Below, one piece after another: positions 41,205-48,696 of a DNA stretch of 64,000 nucleotides. Source of the stretch: Candidatus Poribacteria bacterium. GTDB lineage: Bacteria; Poribacteria; WGA-4E; WGA-3G. The notes under the pieces were generated by a model. That model was not told the origin of the DNA and did no database searches. It saw only the letters and a list, made by a program, of their open reading frames with translations. The first letter of the stretch is position 1. Each line of letters starts with the position of its first letter. The stretch covers positions 1 through 64,000 of the forward strand of contig PYIY01000068.1 of the NCBI GenBank assembly GCA_003635195.1, read 5' to 3'. The translations under genes and the position numbers were made by a program.

Positions 41205-42044
41205 ATGTCACAGACAGAAAAAGTCCGGATTGGACACAGTCCAGATTCCGATGACGCGTTTATGTTCTACGCGCTTGCTAAAGGACTAATTTCGACTGAC
41301 CCTTTTGAGATCGTTCATGTTATTGAAGATATTGAGACGTTAAATCAGCGCGCACTCGCTGCTGAGCTTGAGGTCACAGCGATTTCGGTTCACGCGTATG
41401 CTTATGTTGCGAAGGATTACGCGCTCATGCCTTGCGGGGCAAGTATCGGTGACCGTTATGGCCCACTTGTTGTTTCCAAAACACCGATAGAAACCCTTGA
41501 AGGTAAACGTATCGCTATCCCTGGCAAAATGACGACAGCTTACCTTACACTGAGCCTCTTTCAACCCAATTTTGAGGCAGAGCCCCGTCCATTTGATAAG
41601 ATATTGGACGCTGTCCAAAACGAAGAAGTGGACGCTGGACTCATTATTCATGAGGGGCAGTTGACTTACGCACGCGACGGACTGCACAAAGTTATTGATT
41701 TGGGGGAGTGGTGGTATGAAGAGACAGGACTACCATTGCCTCTCGGGGCAAATGTTATTCGCCGTGATCTCGGTACTGAGAAGATACATCAGATTACGTC
41801 GCTGCTCAAGCAGAGCATTCAGTACTCACTTGAGCATCGGGCGCGCGGCTTAGAATACGCTATGACTTATGCGCGTGACATGGAGACAACACTTGCTGAC
41901 AAGTTCGTCGGAATGTACGTCAATGACTATACGCTTGATTATGGTGATAAGGGAAGGGCAGGAGTCCGTGAATTGCTCCACCGCGGTAACGCCGCAGGGA
42001 TTATACCTCACCGTGTGGATGCTGACTTTGTTACACTCCAATAG
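41205..42044 (+). CDS. mqnD: 1,4-dihydroxy-6-naphthoate synthase, futalosine menaquinone pathway
   Basis: 279 residues with the periplasmic-binding-protein-like fold of MqnD. 'IGHSPDSDDAFMFYALAKG' at the N-terminus, 'LEVTAISVHAYAYVAKDYAL', 'GDRYGPLVVSK', 'AIPGKMTTAYL' and 'DAGLIIHEGQLTY' with the conserved His match the family. The enzyme converts cyclic dehypoxanthinyl futalosine to dihydroxynaphthoate, a menaquinone precursor. It lacks a signal peptide, which separates it from transport binding proteins. No other mqn gene is visible here. AAAGGA precedes the ATG. Confidence 0.85.
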   Translation: MSQTEKVRIGHSPDSDDAFMFYALAKGLISTDPFEIVHVIEDIETLNQRALAAELEVTAISVHAYAYVAKDYALMPCGASIGDRYGPLVVSKTPIETLEGKRIAIPGKMTTAYLTLSLFQPNFEAEPRPFDKILDAVQNEEVDAGLIIHEGQLTYARDGLHKVIDLGEWWYEETGLPLPLGANVIRRDLGTEKIHQITSLLKQSIQYSLEHRARGLEYAMTYARDMETTLADKFVGMYVNDYTLDYGDKGRAGVRELLHRGNAAGIIPHRVDADFVTLQ

Positions 42045-42108
42045 ATTTTAACGCTGTTTCTGGTAAGGCGAGGCGCGCTGCTTCGCTTTATGTTAACGAG
42101 AGAAGATC

Positions 42109-42333
42109 GTGGACACCAAACGTCGCAGATATTTCCGTTTAGAAGATGCTGATGGTAAAGAACTCGCAAACGGAGTGTTTTACAATGAGGGAAACGTACA
42201 AGTGTTTTGGCGCGTAGATCGTGGTTACACGGCAGAACAGTACGCGTCCCTCAATTTAGTATTGGACTTGATGCCCGGAATTGCAGTGTTACGCCTTGAA
42301 GATACTGAACCGGAATCAGAAAATAGCGGATAG
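42109..42333 (+). CDS. Small conserved-looking protein, unknown function
   Basis: 74 residues from a GTG preceded by GAGAGAAG. The sequence is well-formed alpha/beta ('YFRLEDADGKELANGVFYNE', 'VQVFWRVDRGYTAEQYASL') with an acidic C-terminus and no membrane segment. I do not recognise a family. It is co-directional with mqnD, 65 bp behind it. A copy of the MITE follows at 42370. Confidence 0.5.
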   Translation: MDTKRRRYFRLEDADGKELANGVFYNEGNVQVFWRVDRGYTAEQYASLNLVLDLMPGIAVLRLEDTEPESENSG

Positions 42334-42369
42334 TGAACGCTAAGTGAGAACGGCGGGGTTTAAGAAATT

Positions 42370-42490
42370 CAGAACTTACGCACTTTGTCTCAAAGTCCCC
42401 TGATAAGGGGGATTTAGGGGGTTTAAAGGGCGGAAATTTCCACTTTTTGCATCGAAATGTCCAATATTTCCTTAAGTTGCGTAAGTCCTA
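42370..42490 (-). mobile_element. MITE-like element, copy B (inverted relative to copy A)
   Basis: Bounded by AGAACTTACGCA (42371-42382) and TGCGTAAGTCCTA (42478-42490). Read on the minus strand the interior matches copy A: ACTTACGCA, AATTTCCGYCCTTTAAACC, CCCCTAAATCCCCCTTATC. It carries about 28 extra bases near one end (around 42451-42478). Non-coding. Confidence 0.7.
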
Positions 42491-42504
42491 AAATTGTTAT
42501 TTTT

Positions 42505-43377
42505 CTAACGGAGTCGCCGATCTCCGAGTTTAATGATCGCGCCATTCTCTTGAGCGATGTACATATAGCCGAGTCCATCTAATGTTACACCCTCTTGCTC
42601 ATCACCGGGTAAGAGGTATTTACTTAAAATTGTGCCTTCCCGATCCATCTTGACCAAGAGATTAGTTGTATCGCTAATTAATACTAAAACATCGTCTTGA
42701 GAATCGTAAGCGAGTCCGGAAATGTCGATGAAGTTCATCTTGTAAGCGTTAATGATGGAGGCTTCTGATGTTGCTGCTGTTTCGGTGCGGAGTGGTACAA
42801 GGACTTCACATACAACTGAGGGTTCAGCTTTCGTCTTAAGACTAAAGGATTGGTTGCCGACCCAAAATGTGCCGCCCTCTGGGTGTGAGGCATTGGGTAC
42901 AAAAGCAATTGCCTCAATTCCCATGCCACCTTTTTTCAGAAGTTGCTCCCCTTTAAAGTCTCTGGCGATTCTGAATTTTCTCTGCATCGCGAGCGTTTCC
43001 GGTTCAAGCTCTATGATGACTTCATCGTCTTCAACGGCTGCATACAGTAAACCCGTACTCGGGTCCATTGTGATGCCTTCAATGTCAAGTTCATTTAACC
43101 CTTTTGCTTGGATGAACATTCCCTGTAGGTTGACCTCATGGACGCTGCCTGAATCATCAGCGATAAACAGACTCCGCCGAACCGGGTGATAAGTAATCCC
43201 GGAGGGCTCTGCTATCTGTTTTTTTGTAATACTCCCTATCCAATTATAAGGGAGTGGTATCGGACGCGACTCTGCCGTCTGTTGCGTTGCAGACTGCTCC
43301 ATCTGCACCAAGAAGTAGACAAGGAGTCCACTAATACTTATGATTAAAATGACGAGGAGCACTCTTTTGTAAGACAT
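42505..43377 (-). CDS. Membrane-anchored SdiA-regulated-type beta-propeller protein
   Basis: 290 residues. One hydrophobic helix at about 5-25 ('VLLVILIISISGLLVYFLVQ') anchors the protein, followed by a propeller of the SdiA-regulated (esterase-like/SjiA) family: 'EPSGITYHPVRRSLFIADDS', 'DIEGITMDPSTGLLYAAVED', 'GIEAIAFVP', 'DISGLAYDSQDDVLVLISD' and 'QEGVTLDGLGYMYIAQENG'. Related proteins are periplasmic, and their function in other bacteria is not established. The gene stands alone, with a MITE behind it and a 280-bp gap in front. Confidence 0.8.
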   Translation of the reverse strand: MSYKRVLLVILIISISGLLVYFLVQMEQSATQQTAESRPIPLPYNWIGSITKKQIAEPSGITYHPVRRSLFIADDSGSVHEVNLQGMFIQAKGLNELDIEGITMDPSTGLLYAAVEDDEVIIELEPETLAMQRKFRIARDFKGEQLLKKGGMGIEAIAFVPNASHPEGGTFWVGNQSFSLKTKAEPSVVCEVLVPLRTETAATSEASIINAYKMNFIDISGLAYDSQDDVLVLISDTTNLLVKMDREGTILSKYLLPGDEQEGVTLDGLGYMYIAQENGAIIKLGDRRLR

Positions 43378-43655
43378 CAGGGTTCCCCCACGTTCAATTT
43401 TAAATTTAAAAATATTTCACAAAACTGTGTATCTACTTTATCACATTTTTCCGAATGAATCAAGAAAAAACGAAATTATCTGACTATTGAACGCCTTTGG
43501 CGTAGAAGTTGCTGAATCTTGACATCCAAGAAAAGTCTCGTTATAATGAACCTACGTAAACATTTCTTACATGTTCGACGAATCAGGTGAACTGTGTTAA
43601 AAGTTATTGCTTGATTGGTTGATTTAGGCTATCTGCAGAAAATTTTACGTTTTCC
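43378..43655. other. Intergenic region before the crystallin-like gene
   Basis: About 280 bp with the promoter of the leftward propeller gene presumably at the left. I see no gene, hairpin or RNA in it; the recognisable signals begin at 43656. Confidence 0.4.
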
Positions 43656-43685
43656 TTGACAAACTGTCTCTGCGGGTGTTATTAT
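43656..43685 (+). promoter_or_regulatory. Sigma70-type promoter of the crystallin/GATase-like gene
   Basis: TTGACA (43656-43661), 18 nt, TATTAT (43680-43685). Confidence 0.6.
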
Positions 43686-43690
43686 ATTTT

Positions 43691-43712
43691 AACTTGCAAT
43701 TTATTGCAAGTT
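43691..43712. promoter_or_regulatory. Perfect palindrome at the predicted transcription start (operator candidate)
   Basis: AACTTGCAAT (43691-43700), TT, ATTGCAAGTT (43703-43712): 10-bp arms, no mismatch. It begins 6 nt after the -10 box, where a repressor dimer would block initiation. The binding protein is unknown. Confidence 0.6.
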
Positions 43713-43736
43713 ACGCCTGAAAACAAGGAGCGCGTT

Positions 43737-45152
43737 ATGACCAACATGCCGAGGCTTGTCGTTGAAGTCTTTGAACATGTAAATTTTCACGGACGCAAGT
43801 TGACATTAATCGAATCGGTACCGAATACGAGTGTGATCGGGGCTCAAGATATTATCTCTTCGATTAAGATTTATAAAGGGCCGGGGTTCAACGCGTCGCC
43901 GAATTACAAAGCCATTTTTCACGAGCATGAGAACTATAAGGGGCGTCGATTGGTTCTCGCGCCTGGTTTTTATCCGAATATTCATGATATTCCGTATAAC
44001 TTCGGAGATGCGATTACGGCTATCAGTTTTAGCCCATCGGCACACCCGACCCCACCTGAATATGGTGCCGTTCCCGTTATCATTGAAGTGTTTCGTGACG
44101 TAGACTATAGCGGTCAACGGAGCGTCATTATGCGCGATGTGAGTTCCATATTTGAGATCGGCATGAACGATACAATTTCATCGCTCCGTATTCAGCGGGG
44201 GCCGAGTTTCCCATTCAGTGGATGCCATGTTATTTTTTATGAGCACGTAAATTTTGAAGGGCGACGCCTAAACTTGAGTTTGAACTCGCGAGAATTTCAA
44301 TTGGGGCTTCGGAACCTCAGAACACTTCCACATTCGCAATCATTTTCCGACATTATTTCTTCCATAAAGATTGTACCGTTAGGCGTATTCCGAGTGCTAA
44401 TTGTTGTCGGCGATAATATGACAAGCGAGCCTGCAGTGCTGGAGTCGTTGACTTCAATTGAAGGGCTGGAGTTCCAATTTACAACTGTGCATATCAACGA
44501 CAATCCTGAGAACCGCGGGGATCCGAACAATGCAGTCAAACTTTCAAGCGTTACGCTTTCAAACTATGATATCATTTGGTTCACATGGTTTGCTACCGGG
44601 CATGACGGTGAATATTTCCTTGAAGATGCTGATCAGGCGATTCAAGAATTTGTCCGAAAAGGTGGGGTTGTCTGGGCTTCGGCAATGGACAACAATATTA
44701 CACCCCCTGACGGTGTGCACTCTGGTGAACCACAATGGCGTGGGGATTGGTTACCAGTTAATCGACATCCAATTCGCGTAATTAATTCCAACGATGTCAA
44801 TGTCAATGTTACTGATGATGGGCAGAAAACTGGCATGTTTACCTGGCCTCACAAAGTTAATGTGGATACTTTGATAACTGACGATCATTGGGTGACAGAT
44901 GATCGGAGTTACCGCAAATTGGCAGTCAGAGAGGATAATGGTGATGCTGTGAGTATTCAGCTGCAATGGGGTGAAGGTTATTACGTCGCTTTTGCCGTAG
45001 ATACTCGTGATGCACATCGCACGACTATAGCAAAACCTCTCATCGAGAATGCACTCTGTTACTTAGCAAACCTCGCGTGGCAGACATCTCCACGTCAACC
45101 GCTCAAAGGGCGATATCGAACAGCCCTCAGTGACGAGGAGATTTTCCGGTAA
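43737..45152 (+). CDS. Beta/gamma-crystallin-like protein fused to a ThuA/GATase-like domain
   Basis: 471 residues from the ATG at 43737 (AAGGAG upstream). Residues 1-215 hold four Greek-key motifs: 'FEHVNFHGRKLTLIES', 'FHEHENYKGRRLVLAPG', 'FRDVDYSGQRSVIMRD' and 'FYEHVNFEGRRLNLSL'. The Ca2+ motif (N/D-N/D-x-x-S/T-S) is canonical once, 'NDTISS', and partial in 'QDIISS' and 'SDIISS'. Residues about 225-455 form a GATase1/ThuA-like domain ('FRVLIVVGDNM', 'YDIIWFTWFATGHDG', 'EFVRKGGVVWASA', 'YYVAFAVDTRDAHR'). No signal peptide is seen. Bacterial crystallin domains bind Ca2+ and are stabilising or stress-related; this fusion is unusual. A strong promoter and palindrome suggest repressor control. 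Confidence 0.8.
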   Translation: MTNMPRLVVEVFEHVNFHGRKLTLIESVPNTSVIGAQDIISSIKIYKGPGFNASPNYKAIFHEHENYKGRRLVLAPGFYPNIHDIPYNFGDAITAISFSPSAHPTPPEYGAVPVIIEVFRDVDYSGQRSVIMRDVSSIFEIGMNDTISSLRIQRGPSFPFSGCHVIFYEHVNFEGRRLNLSLNSREFQLGLRNLRTLPHSQSFSDIISSIKIVPLGVFRVLIVVGDNMTSEPAVLESLTSIEGLEFQFTTVHINDNPENRGDPNNAVKLSSVTLSNYDIIWFTWFATGHDGEYFLEDADQAIQEFVRKGGVVWASAMDNNITPPDGVHSGEPQWRGDWLPVNRHPIRVINSNDVNVNVTDDGQKTGMFTWPHKVNVDTLITDDHWVTDDRSYRKLAVREDNGDAVSIQLQWGEGYYVAFAVDTRDAHRTTIAKPLIENALCYLANLAWQTSPRQPLKGRYRTALSDEEIFR

Positions 45153-45216
45153 AATTGTAGGCGTGCTTAAAAACGCGCGCCAATGTCTCCGTGCTATCAT
45201 TCTATAGGAGAATTGA

Positions 45217-47253
45217 ATGCGTTTCATTGCTGTTATCGTCTTCTTAATTGTTGTAGCAGTCGCTGTTGGCTGGTTTGCCTTTGGAAAACTTGACAATTTT
45301 GGTCAGGACAATGTGATGAGATGGTCAACGTTTGTTCTGATTATCTTGCTCGCTATTTTAGCTGCCTTTGCTGCTGCAGTTATCCGCTACCGGATACCCA
45401 AAGCCGATGTCGCGCTTGTACGGACAGGTGGTGCCAAAGAGAAAATCAATATCACTAAAGGGCTTTGGGTTAACACCATTATCCATGAAATCAAAGAAAT
45501 CTCGCTCAATACGATGCGGATTGAGGTAATTCGAGAAGGGACGGAGGCTTTAATTACTTATGACTTCAACCGTGGCGATGTTGAAGTTGTTTTCTATCTT
45601 AAAGTTGAACCCAAAGAAGATGATGTTTTACGCGCCGCACAAGCCCTTGGTGATAAATCCATGACCCCGGAGACAGTCCGCGAACTCATTGAACCTAAAC
45701 TTGAAGGCGCGTTGCGAAGTGTAGCTGCCGAAAGTGATATCCAAGACCTCCTCCAGAAACGCCAAGAGTTTGGCGATAAAGTACAAGAAGCATGTGGTGA
45801 GGATTTAGAAACCCAAAACGGCTTAACGCTTGAAACCGTCTCAATTATCCGCGTAGATCAGACCCCTGTTGACACGCTTGATGCCGAAAACCGGTTTGAT
45901 GCTGTGGGTATTCGTGAAATTACGGAAATCACTGCTGATCAATATCGAGAAAAGGTAGATATAGAACAGCGGAAAGAGGTCGCTGTCGTTCAAATCGAAG
46001 TTGCCGCCCGTATAGAGAAGCTTGAAGCGGAACAAGAACAAGCGTGGGCAGAGTCCGACCAGCAGAAAAATATCGCGATCTATGCTGCTGAACGGGAAGC
46101 GGAAACCCTCAAGTTCCAATTTGAGATGGAACAGAGCGTGCAAGAGCGTGAATATGAGATGAAGCAGGAGGTCGAGCGCGCACGTATCACACAAGAACAG
46201 GTCGTCCAAGAACGCGAAATTGAGATGAATCGGGATGTTGAAGTCGCCCGTGTCCAGCAGGAACAGATTGTCGCGGAACGTGAGATTGAAAAGAATCTCA
46301 TCGTTGAGACACAACAGATTGAGCAATCTAAAGTCGTCCAGCTCGCTGAAATTGAGCAGTTCCTCACTGTCCAGCTACAGAAAATTGAGCAGGAGCAGGC
46401 GATTGAGGTGCGTGAAATAGAAAAAGTATTGACGGTAGAAAAAGCCCGTATTGCGCAGGAAGAGGGTGTGATGCTCCGCGATATTGAGCGTGAGTTAGTA
46501 GTTCAGACGCAACGTTTCGCTCAAGAACAACAGGTTCAGCAGCGCGAGATTGAGAAGAACCTCGTCGTTGAAACCGCACAGATTGACCAGATGCGACACG
46601 TGGAACTCGCTGAAATTGCTAAAATGCTGAATGTCGAGCAGTCTCGTATCGGACAGGAATTGCGCGTTGCCTTAACTGATGAAGACCGGAAGATTGAAGT
46701 TGCCAATAAACAGCAAGTGACGGCACTCGCGGAAAAAGAGAAGTTAGTTGCGGAAGCTGAACGTATGGGTGCGGAAGTGAATGTGACAGCCACGGAAGAG
46801 GTAATGTCGGCGGAGTGGCAGCGTGAAGTTGCAGTCATCGGTGCTGAAGCACAGGCACAACCGATTGAACGTCTCGCGGATGCGGTGCTTGCCGAAGCCC
46901 GTGCGAAAGCACAGGGTGAAATGGCGGAATATGAAGCGCGGAATGTCGCTGAACAACGGGTCCTTGTCCAAGAGGCGATCTTAGAACTCATTAATGATGC
47001 CGATGATATTATCGAGCAGCTTATGAGGCCGGTTGAGAAAATCGATAGCATTAAGATTCTGGATATGGGAAGCAATGATGGACAAGGTGGAATCAACCGA
47101 AGCAGTATGGGGAGACTCGCGAACGCTTTGCTGGATACAGGGGCTATCTCTCCGATGCTCAAAGAACTGTTTAATTTTGCGGATGTAGATGCCCAACAAA
47201 TTACAGACAAAATAGCTGAGTATTTGGCAGATCTTGTCAATCGTCCGAGTTAA
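45217..47253 (+). CDS. Flotillin/SPFH-family membrane protein with long repeat coiled coil
   Basis: 678 residues. Two N-terminal hydrophobic helices (about 3-22 and 38-60), an SPFH/band-7 domain at about 65-250 ('YRIPKADVALVRTGGAKEKI', 'LQKRQEFGDKVQEA'), then a long Glu/Gln-rich helix to about 600. Residues 308-483 are eight 22-residue repeats (46138-46665). A short C-terminal domain follows 'AQAQPIERLADAVLAEARAK'. Flotillins organise membrane microdomains as oligomers. TAGGAG precedes the ATG. The repeats make the coiled coil longer than in typical bacterial flotillins. Confidence 0.9.
   Translation: MRFIAVIVFLIVVAVAVGWFAFGKLDNFGQDNVMRWSTFVLIILLAILAAFAAAVIRYRIPKADVALVRTGGAKEKINITKGLWVNTIIHEIKEISLNTMRIEVIREGTEALITYDFNRGDVEVVFYLKVEPKEDDVLRAAQALGDKSMTPETVRELIEPKLEGALRSVAAESDIQDLLQKRQEFGDKVQEACGEDLETQNGLTLETVSIIRVDQTPVDTLDAENRFDAVGIREITEITADQYREKVDIEQRKEVAVVQIEVAARIEKLEAEQEQAWAESDQQKNIAIYAAEREAETLKFQFEMEQSVQEREYEMKQEVERARITQEQVVQEREIEMNRDVEVARVQQEQIVAEREIEKNLIVETQQIEQSKVVQLAEIEQFLTVQLQKIEQEQAIEVREIEKVLTVEKARIAQEEGVMLRDIERELVVQTQRFAQEQQVQQREIEKNLVVETAQIDQMRHVELAEIAKMLNVEQSRIGQELRVALTDEDRKIEVANKQQVTALAEKEKLVAEAERMGAEVNVTATEEVMSAEWQREVAVIGAEAQAQPIERLADAVLAEARAKAQGEMAEYEARNVAEQRVLVQEAILELINDADDIIEQLMRPVEKIDSIKILDMGSNDGQGGINRSSMGRLANALLDTGAISPMLKELFNFADVDAQQITDKIAEYLADLVNRPS
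46138..46665 (+). repeat. Eight tandem 22-codon repeats in the flotillin coiled coil
   Basis: Unit length 66 bp. Each unit begins V/I-x-x-R/A-(E/D)-I-E and continues to a Q at position 19, e.g. 'VQEREYEMKQEVERARITQE', 'VAEREIEKNLIVETQQIEQS', 'VELAEIAKMLNVEQSRIGQE'. The 22-residue period equals two hendecads, expected for a straight or slightly right-handed coiled coil. Confidence 0.85.
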
Positions 47254-47336
47254 TTTTCTGGCTGTACTGACGGTGTGAATTTGTTATAGAATCTTGGATG
47301 CGTCTTTTAACCGTGCCAGTCTATGTGAGGAAAAAC

Positions 47337-48635
47337 ATGCGACATGAAAGACGGCAAACATCAGCAAGACGGTATAAAAGTCAACGGTGTCGTACCTGCC
47401 GCTCGAGTAATGGGAAACGTGTTTGTCCTGCCCTCAGCGGTATGTTAATCTGTCCAGAATGTTGTAGAGCCAAACGCGCAAAGATTCCTGGCTGCGATGC
47501 GAAATGCCGGTACTACGCGCCACTGGTTGTATCAAGCAGAGCCCGTAGGAAATCAGATTTTCCGATCCATCGGTGTTTGATCAGTCGCTCTAAAGATACA
47601 GGTATGTTAATCGTGGTGGGCACTCGTAAACGCCCAGACGGAAACTTGAAAGCGATGTTTCTCTTGCTTGATCTATGGAAGAAAGGTATCCGAGACTGTT
47701 TTTTTGATGCCAACCTTTCGGAAAAACAGCTTGAGAAGGTTTCACAAAGAATCGCGAAGAGTTATAATCTCAGTGAACCGCTAGATCTGCACGACACAGA
47801 TGAACCTGAGGAAGTTATTCGGGTACCGAAGGATACGCTTATTATTGAAGCGGATAACGCAATTCACCTTGATAAAGGTGTAAGTATAGTTGATCACGAA
47901 GAAGCCTCCGGTGGCAAAGCCATTGACAGCGCACCCGGTGCACGTGCGATCCATGAGATTTATATCCCTAAAACTGGAAAGTGGTATCTCTGGGCACGGG
48001 TCTTTTTTGAATATAGCAAAGACTCTTATTGGATCGGTATGGATGACGCGCAGGCAAAGCCGTGGGATAGGGACGGTGGTCCAGGTGCCATAAAAGTTTG
48101 GTCTGACCCTGATGATGAATCTAAGTGGGGTCGTTGGCTCTGGGATACTGCGTCAGAGGACACAACGGATAACAAACCGAGCGACAAACCTGCTTTTTTT
48201 CATATCAAACGCGCTGGCTACTATCGCCTCTGGTCTAAAGGGCGGGAAGCCGGTTCACGCTTGGATCAGATTTTGCTCACCCGCGCCCGAGATTTCAACA
48301 CACAAACTGAGACAGAGGGCAAACCTCTGCCCCTAAGGTATTCACCACACCTCTACGAGCCGGCATCCCTACATGAATGTCAACAGCTCATTCGCCATGC
48401 TGTGCAGATCGCGACTGCTGTTAACACTGAAATACCTTGGGAATTCAAATACTGGATCCAGGATGTATGGGGCGACATCACTCAATTCCCTGAAACAGAG
48501 GGATCGCTCTACAAATGTCCGAAATGTGCAGCAGATCTGCCACAACAGACAATTGACCTCATTATACAGCATGCCCAATCTGATGATATTCAGTTCTACA
48601 TCTTATGCCGGAAGTGTGGAGGCGAGTTTGATTAA
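47337..48635 (+). CDS. Zinc-ribbon protein with internal CBM-like domain
   Basis: 432 residues from the ATG at 47337 (GAGGA upstream). The N-terminal 60 residues have eight Cys ('CRTCRSSNGKRVCPA', 'CPECCRAKRAKIPGCDAKC'), a probable zinc module. Residues about 85-150 form a domain with 'LIVVGTRKRPDGNLKAMFLL' and 'LWKKGIRDCFF', found in uncharacterised zinc-binding cytoplasmic proteins. Residues about 165-330 resemble a CBM35/GH115-C-type sandwich ('IIEADNAIHL', 'GKWYLWARVFFE', 'YYRLWSKGREAGSRLDQILL'). The C-terminus has a second Cys4 ribbon ('YKCPKCAADL', 'ILCRKCGGEFD'). No signal peptide is present, although CBM domains of this kind are usually exported. Confidence 0.7.
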   Translation: MRHERRQTSARRYKSQRCRTCRSSNGKRVCPALSGMLICPECCRAKRAKIPGCDAKCRYYAPLVVSSRARRKSDFPIHRCLISRSKDTGMLIVVGTRKRPDGNLKAMFLLLDLWKKGIRDCFFDANLSEKQLEKVSQRIAKSYNLSEPLDLHDTDEPEEVIRVPKDTLIIEADNAIHLDKGVSIVDHEEASGGKAIDSAPGARAIHEIYIPKTGKWYLWARVFFEYSKDSYWIGMDDAQAKPWDRDGGPGAIKVWSDPDDESKWGRWLWDTASEDTTDNKPSDKPAFFHIKRAGYYRLWSKGREAGSRLDQILLTRARDFNTQTETEGKPLPLRYSPHLYEPASLHECQQLIRHAVQIATAVNTEIPWEFKYWIQDVWGDITQFPETEGSLYKCPKCAADLPQQTIDLIIQHAQSDDIQFYILCRKCGGEFD

Positions 48636-48696
48636 TTCGGTTGTCATCTTGTGTTGTGCCTTACATCTCGGATGCCTAAGAACGTTGCAGAGACTG

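Noticed and set aside
46536..47240. 234-codon open frame opposite the flotillin gene, serine/alanine rich
   Set aside because: Low-complexity composition follows from the Glu/Gln-rich coiled-coil codons on the other strand.
48373..48696. Upstream extension of the M6 protease frame
   Set aside because: It lies inside the zinc-ribbon gene in another frame; the signal peptide begins at 48697.
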